Shown in pieces: positions 24,801-31,704 of a stretch of 57,573 nucleotides of DNA (its first letter is position 1; every line of letters starts with the position of its first letter). Where the stretch lies: positions 1 to 57,573 of the forward strand of contig CADCBP010000027.1 of assembly GCA_902799705.1 (NCBI GenBank), in the 5' to 3' direction. This stretch comes from an uncultured Bacteroidales bacterium. GTDB taxonomy: Bacteria > Bacteroidota > Bacteroidia > Bacteroidales > Paludibacteraceae. The notes under the pieces were generated by a model. The model searched no databases. It was not told where the DNA came from and worked only from the letters and a program-made list of their open reading frames with translations. The position numbers and the translations under genes were made by a program.

Positions 24801-24914
24801 AAAAGCCTGTGCTCATAGTGATAGCTATTCCGTACAGCAGAAGGAAATTTCGTAAAACGCTATACAGATAGCATCCCAGAATGGGCAAATAAGATTTTGC
24901 AACAAACTAAATAA
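24797..24914 (+). pseudogene. Zeta-type toxin with large internal deletion
   Basis: The first codons (MKKPVLIVIAIPY) match the start of zeta-toxin family kinases just before the P-loop (normally GPNGxGKT). After about 13 codons the sequence switches into the +1 frame and reads AEGNFVKRYTDSIPEWANKI to a TAA at 24912-24914, like a C-terminal tail of the same family. The P-loop and the body, more than 150 residues, are missing. In the original frame it stops after 24 codons (24869-24871). Confidence 0.6.
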
Positions 24915-24918
24915 TCAT

Positions 24919-25113
24919 CGTCTCTCTCCGAGACGTAAAAGATGGAGAAAAACAAGCGCAAAGCGTTGCGCACAAAACATATAATTAATAATTCGCTATT
25001 ATTCCAAAATTGTCAACTACCACAAGACAAACTAAAACCCGGAATAAGTTGTGAAGCACTCTTTGAGTGTGGATAACTTGTGGTTTTAGAGGTGTGGTAG
25101 CCTGACAATTTGC
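24919..25113. other. Structured intergenic region with three hairpins and a DnaA box
   Basis: Hairpin 1: CGTCTC-TCTCC-GAGACG at 24919-24935. Hairpin 2: GCGCAA-AAGCG-TTGCGC at 24956-24972. Hairpin 3 is a 108-nt imperfect palindrome, with outer arms 25006-25025 and 25094-25113 (CAAAATTGTCAACTACCACA against TGTGGTAGCCTGACAATTTG). It has an inner pair CTAAAACC/GGTTTTAG and an apical stem 25044-25062/25066-25080. TGTGGATAA (25069-25077) is a perfect DnaA-box complement. There is no coding frame; a non-coding RNA, a MITE-like element or a protein-binding cruciform are all possible. Confidence 0.6.
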
Positions 25114-25185
25114 AAGGAGTCCGCACTTTTTGTATTAATCCATTAAAACCGATGCTCAACGGGATATAAATGAGCAACTAATAAA

Positions 25186-26190
25186 ATGAAAACAAAGTAT
25201 TTAATTGTAGCAGCGCTATGTTGCATCGTAATGGTTGCATGCCAGAGTAATGACCCAGACAAAAATACGGGTAACGACAACAAGACGAACAATGAAGTGA
25301 TAGAAGGATTGAATGATTTAATAGATGGAATAGGAAATGTTGTTGATACCAAAACTTTAGAGGATGGTTCAACCGTTATGACAGATGATAAAGGAAACAT
25401 CATTACTAAAGATAAAGATGGTAATATTACTATTGTCACCAAAGAAGGTGAGACAATCCTAATTGACAATTCTATCAAAGAAGATCCTTCAGCAGCAAAA
25501 GACAAATGGTATAATTCAACATGGAAGAGTGCTAAATATAATGAACCTATTCAGCCTGAGCCTGATATGAATTATAGGAAAAGACAATTTGTTGCAACAC
25601 TGAAAGAGTATGGTTTTGTTGTTGAAGAGGTCAATGTAAATAAAGATTCAATAGAAATAAATATTGATGATTCAGATGAATTTACCATGCATTTCCGAAA
25701 CACGACCGCTTCCCTTCAGAAAGTATCAACATCTACTCAACACACATATAACGGAACGTATCATTTCAAACGATATGATGTTATGCAGAAAACTATCGGT
25801 GATGGTGAGATAAGGTACAGATTTGAGATTACAAATAACGATTGGGGCAATTATAGTGCAGATTTATTTGAGGATATTTACGAATATAACTACGATTCGG
25901 AATCATATATCTTTGTAGAATCAAGAGGGATAGATGGTGTTGGGTTAGAAAAAGATGATGCTATTTATACATACGAAGGATATGACAATAATAGTACAAA
26001 AGAAGAAGTAGTATCAAAAGATGTTACTACCACGTACTTTAACTATCGTCGTTTGAGCGATACACAAATTGCCGCAAGTAACAATACCGTATCATATATT
26101 CTAAAGGAAGATGAAGGCTCGACACCACAGCTAGAAGCATATGACTTAAATGGCAATCATTTGATAACTTTTGATTTAGTGTCATTGTAA
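25186..26190 (+). CDS. Hypothetical lipoprotein
   Basis: The 334-residue protein has a lipoprotein signal peptide with lipobox VMVAC (KYLIVAALCCIVMVACQSND). It is followed by a low-complexity Asn/Asp/Lys linker, a short series of K-D-G-N/K-E-G-E type beta turns (VMTDDKGNIITKDKDGNITI), and a C-terminal region rich in aromatic beta strands. It is more AT-rich than its neighbours, which suggests transfer or fast evolution. No family recognised. No clear promoter is visible; the long hairpin lies 70 bp upstream. Confidence 0.75.
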   Translation: MKTKYLIVAALCCIVMVACQSNDPDKNTGNDNKTNNEVIEGLNDLIDGIGNVVDTKTLEDGSTVMTDDKGNIITKDKDGNITIVTKEGETILIDNSIKEDPSAAKDKWYNSTWKSAKYNEPIQPEPDMNYRKRQFVATLKEYGFVVEEVNVNKDSIEINIDDSDEFTMHFRNTTASLQKVSTSTQHTYNGTYHFKRYDVMQKTIGDGEIRYRFEITNNDWGNYSADLFEDIYEYNYDSESYIFVESRGIDGVGLEKDDAIYTYEGYDNNSTKEEVVSKDVTTTYFNYRRLSDTQIAASNNTVSYILKEDEGSTPQLEAYDLNGNHLITFDLVSL

Positions 26191-26206
26191 AAATAGAAAC
26201 ACTAAA

Positions 26207-26243
26207 ATATTAGCGGGCAACCATTTGGCTGTCCGCTAACTTT
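26207..26243 (+). terminator. Hairpin terminator after the lipoprotein gene
   Basis: TTAGCGG, about 18 nt including a short inner pairing, CCGCTAA, then CTTTCTT. The T-run is interrupted. Confidence 0.6.
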
Positions 26244-26274
26244 CTTAATAATCGGACATTTTTCCTCTTACCTG

Positions 26275-26345
26275 CCGCGTACGAGACACATACGGGAAAG
26301 ATACCTGACGATAGACCGATAGGATTTCGACGAGATACCGTAACC
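26275..26345 (-). repeat. 11-nt-period tract
   Basis: On the minus strand: GGTATCTCGTC, GAAATCCTATC, GGTCTATCGTC, AGGTATCTTTC, CCGTATGTGTC, TCGTACGCGGC. It has the same phase and an identical 18-mer (26302-26319) with the tract at 3666, in opposite orientation. Confidence 0.75.
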
Positions 26346-26421
26346 TAATCTTAAAAATCGTACATCTCTTCTGCGATTTTTTTCTTTTCAGCAAAAATGG
26401 TAGATATTTAGCGAATTTGAG

Positions 26422-26453
26422 TTTGTGTATATCAAGAAAATGTTGTACCTTTG
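26422..26453 (+). promoter_or_regulatory. Promoter of the CMD-cupin lipoprotein operon
   Basis: TTTG (26422-26425), 20 nt, TACCTTTG (26446-26453). Confidence 0.85.
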
Positions 26454-26477
26454 CAGCAAATTTTCAAATGATCAAAT

Positions 26478-27572
26478 ATGAAAATGAAAAAATGTAAAAA
26501 TATTTTATTCTTTTTGCTGGCAGCCCTCGCGTTAACTGCTTGCACAAATACAAATGAGAAAATGTGTAAATGTGAAAATGAGAAAACGGAGCTCAGTTTT
26601 TCGGCTGAACAGGCGGCGTGGATGAGTGCCATCGCTTGCGATGAGGCAAAGGGAGACATGGTGGCGATTGAGTCGGCTATTCATAACGGGTTAGAGGCCG
26701 AGTTGACGGTTAGTCAGATCAAGGAAGCCCTCTCGCAGTTGTATGCATACACGGGTTTTCCGCGGAGTCTGAATGCGTTGGGCGTGTTGCAGCGTGTTAT
26801 CGGAGATCGTCAAGCGAAAGGTGTGAAGGTTATTATGGGCGAGGATGCAAGTCCGCTCAGCGATGACTACGATGCACTTAAAGAAGGTACGCGCGTGCAG
26901 ACTCAGTTGGTGGGCAAGGCCTTTAAGTATGAGTTTGCGGAAGCGACGGATTATTACCTGAAGGCGCATTTATTCGGAGATATTTTTGCCCGTGATAACT
27001 TGACTTATGCCGACCGCGAGTTAGTGACCGTTTCGGCGTTGAGCGGTCTCGAAGGCGTAGAGCCGCAACTCAAAGCCCACATCGCCGGTGCGCGCAATAT
27101 GGGTGTGAGTGAAGAGCATTTACAAGGTATTGTGGTGGCTCTTGCAGCAAATGGACTTCTGAACGAAGCAGGGCGCTTGGCAGGATTGCTTGAAACGGAA
27201 TGGCCGCAAGGTAAATCGAATGATGCTTATGCGCAGTATTTCGTAGGCAAAAGTTATCTGCAACCGTATTTCGGAGGTGTGGCGAATGTGACGTTCGAGC
27301 CGCGTTGCCGCAACAACTGGCATGTTCACCACGGAGCGGTACAAGTGCTGATTTGCGTGAGCGGCAAGGGCTGGTATCAGGAGTGGAACAAACCCGCTGT
27401 TGCGCTTACTCCGGGAACCGTGATTGCTATTCCTGAGGGCGTCAAACACTGGCATGGAGCCGCTGCGGACTCGTGGATGCAGCACTTGGCGATCCACACT
27501 CAAGAGCAACCGGGCGCGACGAACGAATGGCTCGAACCCGTTAGCGATGAACAATATAATTCTGTACAATAA
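26478..27572 (+). CDS. Lipoprotein with two CMD domains and a cupin domain
   Basis: The 364-residue protein has a lipobox LTAC (ILFFLLAALALTACTNTNEK). A first carboxymuconolactone-decarboxylase/AhpD-like domain follows (LEAELTVSQIKEALSQLYAY, FPRSLNALGVLQRVI), then a second (FARDNLTYADRELVTVSALS, VSEEHLQGIVVALAANGLL). The C-terminal cupin shows RNNWHVHHGAVQVLICVSGK and VIAIPEGVKHWHGAAADSWM with conserved metal-binding His residues. The CMD parts lack the C-x2-C pair of peroxidase-active AhpD. The lipobox is followed by a heptad tract (26546-26587). The next gene starts at the stop codon. Confidence 0.88.
   Translation: MKMKKCKNILFFLLAALALTACTNTNEKMCKCENEKTELSFSAEQAAWMSAIACDEAKGDMVAIESAIHNGLEAELTVSQIKEALSQLYAYTGFPRSLNALGVLQRVIGDRQAKGVKVIMGEDASPLSDDYDALKEGTRVQTQLVGKAFKYEFAEATDYYLKAHLFGDIFARDNLTYADRELVTVSALSGLEGVEPQLKAHIAGARNMGVSEEHLQGIVVALAANGLLNEAGRLAGLLETEWPQGKSNDAYAQYFVGKSYLQPYFGGVANVTFEPRCRNNWHVHHGAVQVLICVSGKGWYQEWNKPAVALTPGTVIAIPEGVKHWHGAAADSWMQHLAIHTQEQPGATNEWLEPVSDEQYNSVQ
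26546..26587 (+). repeat. Heptad tract after the lipobox (CMD-cupin gene)
   Basis: AAATACA, AATGAGA, AAATGTG, TAAATGT, GAAAATG, AGAAAAC: 42 nt, 14 codons. It aligns unit for unit with the tract at 27625 in the next gene. Confidence 0.7.
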
Positions 27573-28696
27573 TGAGAAAGTTTTTCACCCTTATGCTTGC
27601 AGCCATCACCTTTGCTGCTTGCACAAATTCAAATGAGAAAATGAGTAAATGCGTAAACGACACATGGGACAAAGTGTTCCCACTTAGTGAGAAAGTGAAC
27701 CACCAAAAGGTATCCTTCAAGACCCAATACGGCTTCACCTTGGTGGGCGATCTTTACACGCCGAAGGCAAATGACAAATCACAAATCACAAATCACAAAT
27801 ACGCCGCCCTAGCGGTGTCGGGTCCTTTCGGCGCAACCAAAGAGCAGAGTTCGGGTCTGTATGCGATGAAGATGGCGGAACGAGGTTTTATCGCTTTGGC
27901 TTTTGATCCATCCTATACAGGTGAGAGTTCGGGTGAACCGCGTCGTACGGCTTCGCCGGACATCAATACCGAGGACTTCATGGCGGCGGTGGATTACCTT
28001 TCTAAACTGCCCGAAGTAGATGCAAACCGCATCGGCATCATCGGTATATGCGGATGGGGAGGTATTGCACTCAATGCGGCGGCTGCGGATACGCGAATCA
28101 AAGCGACGGTAGCTTCGACGATGTACGACATGACGCGTGTGTCGGGCAACGGTTATTTCGATTCCGCTGACACCGAAGAGGCGCGTCACGAAGCGCGTGT
28201 GGCACTCGCCGCACAACGTCTTGCAGACCCTGCGGCTATGGCAGGAGGCGTGATAGACCCACTGCCGGACGATGCACCGCAGTTCGTCAAGGACTACCAC
28301 GATTACTACAAGACCCCGCGTGGCTACCATGCGCGCAGCGGTAACTCGAATGACGGTTGGCGCGCCATCGGCACGCAGGCTTATGCCAACAGCCGCTTCC
28401 TGTACTACATCAACGAGATTCGTTCTGCTGTTCTGATCATGCACGGCGAGAACGCGCATAGCCGTTATTTCGGCGAAGCGGCATACCATTACATGGTGGA
28501 CGGCAAGGCAGAAGGCTACAAGACCGTCGTGACTCCGAATCCCTGCCCCGAGAACAAAGAGCTGCTCATCATTCCGGACGCTTCGCATTGCGATCTCTAT
28601 GACGGCGGCTATACAGAACCGGCAGGCAAAGGAGAACCCAAAAACCTCATTCCGTGGGACAAATTAGCAGAGTTTTTCAATAAGAATCTAAAATAA
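27572..28696 (+). CDS. Alpha/beta hydrolase lipoprotein (dienelactone-hydrolase-like)
   Basis: The 374-residue protein has a lipobox FAAC and an alpha/beta-hydrolase fold. The oxyanion/strand region is AALAVSGPFGATKEQSSGLY, the nucleophile elbow GICGWGG has Cys instead of Ser, and the catalytic His sits in IPDASHCDLYDGG near the C-terminus. A Cys nucleophile is typical of dienelactone hydrolases. Heptad tracts code both the post-lipobox linker and a surface insertion (NDKSQITNHKY). It overlaps the CMD-cupin stop by one base. Substrate unknown. Confidence 0.88.
   Translation: MRKFFTLMLAAITFAACTNSNEKMSKCVNDTWDKVFPLSEKVNHQKVSFKTQYGFTLVGDLYTPKANDKSQITNHKYAALAVSGPFGATKEQSSGLYAMKMAERGFIALAFDPSYTGESSGEPRRTASPDINTEDFMAAVDYLSKLPEVDANRIGIIGICGWGGIALNAAAADTRIKATVASTMYDMTRVSGNGYFDSADTEEARHEARVALAAQRLADPAAMAGGVIDPLPDDAPQFVKDYHDYYKTPRGYHARSGNSNDGWRAIGTQAYANSRFLYYINEIRSAVLIMHGENAHSRYFGEAAYHYMVDGKAEGYKTVVTPNPCPENKELLIIPDASHCDLYDGGYTEPAGKGEPKNLIPWDKLAEFFNKNLK
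27625..27666 (+). repeat. Heptad tract after the lipobox (hydrolase gene)
   Basis: AAATTCA, AATGAGA, AAATGAG, TAAATGC, GTAAACG, ACACATG. The first four units match the upstream gene's tract closely. Confidence 0.65.
27767..27801 (+). repeat. Heptad tract inside the hydrolase gene
   Basis: GCAAATG, ACAAATC, ACAAATC, ACAAATC, ACAAATA: near-perfect heptamers coding NDKSQITNHK. Confidence 0.85.
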
Positions 28697-28736
28697 CCAC
28701 GCCTCTATAGTAAATAAGAGAAATCAGGGTTATAAA

Positions 28737-28840
28737 TCCGATTTGACTCCGAGTTGCCTCCGATTTAACTCCGATTTAACTCCGAGTTGCCTCCGATTTG
28801 ATTCCGAGTTGACTCCGAGTTGACTCCGATTTAACTCCGA
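28737..28840 (+). repeat. 11-nt tandem tract (CTCCGATTTAA type)
   Basis: About nine and a half contiguous units alternating CTCCGATTTAA, CTCCGAGTTGC, CTCCGAGTTGA and close variants. It is the most regular of the 11-nt tracts and lies in the 177-bp gap before the alcohol dehydrogenase gene. Confidence 0.9.
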
Positions 28841-28873
28841 ACAACGAAGGAATACAATAAAACAATAATAACT

Positions 28874-30088
28874 ATGCAAAACTTTGATTATCAGACACCG
28901 ACACGTCTTATTTTTGGTGAAGGTGTAGTAGAGAAACTGCAGAAAGTGATGAGCGCTTTCGGCAAGAAAATCCTCCTGACTTACGGCGGAGGAAGTATAA
29001 AAAAGATTCCGGCATTCAGAAATCAGAATTCAGCAATCAGTAATCAGTATTCAGGTCTCAGCCTTTATGATTATGTGCGGGAGACGCTGAAGGACTTTGA
29101 GATTATCGAACTGCCGGGTATTCAGCCGAATCCGAAATATGATCCTTCGGTATTGGAAGGTGTGCGGTTGTGCAAAGAACATAAGGTGGATGTGATCCTT
29201 TCGGTTGGTGGCGGAAGTGTGCTGGATTGCTCGAAGGCGATTGCAGCAGGTGCTTGTTATGACGGCGATCCGTGGGATTTGATTTCGTATAAAGTGAAAG
29301 CACAGGCAGCTCTGCCGATTGTAGATATTATTACGTTAGCGGCAACGGGTAGCGAGTACGACTGCGGCGGTGTGATCTCCCGCACGGAGACGAACGACAA
29401 AATCGGTTATCTCGACCGTCATCTGTTCCCTGCCGTTTCGTTCCTGGACCCGACTTACACGTTCTCGGTCAGCAGGAAACAGACCGCAGCAGGTATTGCT
29501 GACGCGATGAACCACACGATCGAGCAGTATTTTGTAGAGGACGCGACGCTGCTGAATGACGGTTTCTGCGAGTCGATGTTGCGCTCGCTTATGGCGAACG
29601 GTCGCAAGTGTATCGAGAACCCGGAGGATTACAAGGCGCGCGCGGAGATGATGCTCGCTTGTACGTATGGCTGCAACGGTATCCTGGCACTCGGAAACAG
29701 CGAGAGCGGTTGGCCTTGCCACAGCATCGAGCACGCCCTGAGCGCGTATTACGATATTACGCACGGCGAGGGTTTGGCGATTATCACTCCGCGTTGGATG
29801 AAGCATATTTTGAACGAGCGCACCTTGCCGCGGTTCGTCAAGTACGGCGTGAATGTGTTCGGTATTGACGCTTCGCTGGACGAATGGACGATTGCCAACA
29901 AAGCTATCGAAGCGACGTACGCTTTCTTTGAGTCGATCGGTATTCCGATGCACCTGCGCGAAGTGGGTATCGATGACAGCCGCCTTGACGAAATGGCGCA
30001 TCATATCGCTGTGAATGAGGGACTTGAGAATGCTTATGCGGCTTTGACCGAAAAAGACATCAAAGAGATCCTGATGGCAAGTCTGTAA
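28874..30088 (+). CDS. Iron-containing alcohol dehydrogenase (BdhA/YqhD type)
   Basis: The 404-residue cytoplasmic enzyme reduces aldehydes with NAD(P)H. Motifs: FDYQTPTRLIFGEGVVEKL at the N-terminus, the nucleotide-binding SVGGGSVLDCSKAIAAG, TLAATGSEYDCGGVISR, and metal ligands in HSIEHALSAYYDITHGEGLA. Between GGSIKK and YDYV it carries an insertion of about 14 residues (NQNSAISNQYSGLS) encoded by heptamers, placed where other members have a short loop. It has no obvious promoter of its own. Confidence 0.93.
   Translation: MQNFDYQTPTRLIFGEGVVEKLQKVMSAFGKKILLTYGGGSIKKIPAFRNQNSAISNQYSGLSLYDYVRETLKDFEIIELPGIQPNPKYDPSVLEGVRLCKEHKVDVILSVGGGSVLDCSKAIAAGACYDGDPWDLISYKVKAQAALPIVDIITLAATGSEYDCGGVISRTETNDKIGYLDRHLFPAVSFLDPTYTFSVSRKQTAAGIADAMNHTIEQYFVEDATLLNDGFCESMLRSLMANGRKCIENPEDYKARAEMMLACTYGCNGILALGNSESGWPCHSIEHALSAYYDITHGEGLAIITPRWMKHILNERTLPRFVKYGVNVFGIDASLDEWTIANKAIEATYAFFESIGIPMHLREVGIDDSRLDEMAHHIAVNEGLENAYAALTEKDIKEILMASL
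29014..29055 (+). repeat. Heptad tract inside the alcohol dehydrogenase gene
   Basis: ATTCAGA, AATCAGA, ATTCAGC, AATCAGT, AATCAGT, ATTCAGG: 42 nt, frame-neutral. It is the same heptamer type as the intergenic tract at 9843-9877, 19 kb away. Confidence 0.85.
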
Positions 30089-30089
30089 G

Positions 30090-30158
30090 ATGAGAAAGAT
30101 TTTGATTTTTGCCTTGGCGGCGGTTTGTTTTATAAGCTGTCAGGATGAAGCAAAATGA
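30090..30158 (+). CDS. Possible 22-residue lipoprotein signal peptide remnant
   Basis: The ATG follows the dehydrogenase stop by one base. The frame codes a complete lipoprotein signal (MRKILIFALAAVCFISC) plus QDEAK and a stop. It could be a micro-lipoprotein or the 5' stump of a lost lipoprotein gene. Confidence 0.4.
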   Translation: MRKILIFALAAVCFISCQDEAK

Positions 30159-30165
30159 TAGCCCA

Positions 30166-30196
30166 AAGGGCACCGGTGAGGTGCTCTTTTTTTGTA
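30166..30196 (+). terminator. Rho-independent terminator
   Basis: GGGCACC, loop GGTGA, GGTGCTC, then TTTTTTT. Confidence 0.85.
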
Positions 30197-30210
30197 AATA
30201 TACAAAAATA

Positions 30211-30242
30211 TTTGCGTATGTCAAAAAAAAGCAGTAAATTTG
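30211..30242 (+). promoter_or_regulatory. Promoter of nusB
   Basis: TTTG (30211-30214), 20 nt, TAAATTTG (30235-30242). The leader contains the element TACGATAAACC repeated just before the start codon (30287-30343). Confidence 0.8.
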
Positions 30243-30324
30243 CAGCGAATTTGTTTGCACGCGATATGCGCGCCCATGTATATAGTTACGATAAACCCAT
30301 TACGATAAACCGATCAATAGTTTT

Positions 30325-31278
30325 ATGATAAACCGATCAATGGTCCGGACACGCGTCATACAGACCCTGTTCGCCTACTACAAAGACAGTGACAAGACCC
30401 TCGTTTCGGCACGCAAAGAGTTGCTGAAGAGTTTTGCAGACACGTATGATTTATATTTTCTGCTGCTTGATTTCGCCAATGTGTTGACGGCTTATGCCCA
30501 GGAGCAGTTGGAGGATCAGGCGGGACGTGCCCGTGCGACACATTCGGGCTGGACGCCGAACAGACGTTTTGTTCAGAACCGTCTGGCTCAGCAGTTGTTT
30601 GACAACCGGTCTCTGCGTGCACGCGTTCAGGAGCAGCGTCTGAGTTGGGACAGTGGCATTCCTGCTGTGAGCGATATCTACCGCCGTCTGACGGAGAGCG
30701 AGCAATACCACGCCTACATGGAAGCGGAGAGTTGCACTTACACGGACGACAAGCGTATCTGGCGATACATCTATCAAAATCTGTTGCCAGGCAACGAAGC
30801 GCTGACAGAGGCATTGGACGAAATGGAATTAGTGCTTGACAAAACGAACTGGGTGACAGACGCTGACGTAGTGCTGAGTTACGTAGTGAAGACCGTGAAA
30901 CGCTTCACCGCCGAGAGCACTCCTGAGACTCCGCTGTTAGAGATGTTTGACAACGAAGATGAAGTGCGCTTCGCCACAAAACTACTGGAGAAAGCGCTGG
31001 CCGGACATGCGCAGTACGAACAGATGATTGACAGCCACCTGAAAGGTTGGGAAGCCGACCGTATCGCGTACATGGACCGCATCATTCTGGAGGTGGCGTT
31101 GGCGGAAATAATAGAGTTTCCGGAGATAGCCGTCACCATCTCACTCAACGAGTATATCGAGTTGGCCAAAGAGTATTCGGGGGACAAGAGCTATATGTTC
31201 ATCAACGGCATCCTCATGGAGATCATGCGCGACCTGAAAAACGAAGGGAAGTTATTCAAGGCGGAAGTGCTTAAGTGA
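30325..31278 (+). CDS. nusB: Transcription antitermination factor NusB (long Bacteroidota form)
   Basis: The 317-residue protein has the Bacteroidota NusB start MINRSMVRTRVIQTLFAYY and the conserved C-terminal NusB domain (YMDRIILEVALAEIIEFPEI, then VTISLNEYIELAKEYSGDKS). The middle is an extension absent from the enterobacterial protein of 139 residues but normal in this phylum. NusB acts with NusE in rRNA antitermination. It heads the group nusB-yajC-ybbR as usual. Confidence 0.93.
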   Translation: MINRSMVRTRVIQTLFAYYKDSDKTLVSARKELLKSFADTYDLYFLLLDFANVLTAYAQEQLEDQAGRARATHSGWTPNRRFVQNRLAQQLFDNRSLRARVQEQRLSWDSGIPAVSDIYRRLTESEQYHAYMEAESCTYTDDKRIWRYIYQNLLPGNEALTEALDEMELVLDKTNWVTDADVVLSYVVKTVKRFTAESTPETPLLEMFDNEDEVRFATKLLEKALAGHAQYEQMIDSHLKGWEADRIAYMDRIILEVALAEIIEFPEIAVTISLNEYIELAKEYSGDKSYMFINGILMEIMRDLKNEGKLFKAEVLK

Positions 31279-31283
31279 TTAAA

Positions 31284-31304
31284 TTAAGAATTAAGAATTA
31301 AAAA
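31284..31304 (+). repeat. Heptad tract between nusB and yajC
   Basis: TTAAGAA, TTAAGAA, TTAAAAA directly after the nusB stop. Confidence 0.65.
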
Positions 31305-31314
31305 TATATACATT

Positions 31315-31647
31315 ATGCTCAATTTAATTTTATTGCAGGCTGCGGAAGGCGCTGCACAGCAAGGCAATCAATGGAGTTTCTGGATCATGATGATCCTAAT
31401 CTTCGTAGTGTTCTATTTCTTCATGATCCGTCCTCAGACGAAGAAGCAGAAAGAGCTTCAGAAACAACGCGAGTCGATGAAGAAAGGCGACAAAGTGGTT
31501 ACCGCCGGCGGTATCTACGGTGAGATCAAAGAAGTTCAGGAAACGACCTTCATCATCACTATCGCCAAGGATGTCACCATCAAGGTCAGCAAAGACAGTG
31601 TGTTCGCAGACGCGAGCGATGCAACTACCTCTGCCGAGCAAAAGTAA
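31315..31647 (+). CDS. yajC: Preprotein translocase subunit YajC
   Basis: The 110-residue protein has one membrane helix (WIMMILIFVVFYFFMIRPQT) and the cytoplasmic YajC domain (KKGDKVVTAGGIYGEIKEVQ). It associates with SecDF at the inner membrane. It lies 36 bp after nusB and 57 bp before the YbbR gene. Confidence 0.95.
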   Translation: MLNLILLQAAEGAAQQGNQWSFWIMMILIFVVFYFFMIRPQTKKQKELQKQRESMKKGDKVVTAGGIYGEIKEVQETTFIITIAKDVTIKVSKDSVFADASDATTSAEQK

Positions 31648-31704
31648 TTGCAAGTGTAATGTTTTTACTTTGTAAAAACGTTTATAAAGTTTTAAAAGTT
31701 TATT

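Noticed and set aside
25006-25113. Integron attC site
   Set aside because: The long palindrome lacks the required RYYYAAC and GTTRRRY core pairs, and there is no integrase or cassette array.
28737-28840. Possible CRISPR or direct-repeat origin iterons at the 11-nt array
   Set aside because: No spacers, units too short for CRISPR, and no replication gene or plasmid feature nearby.
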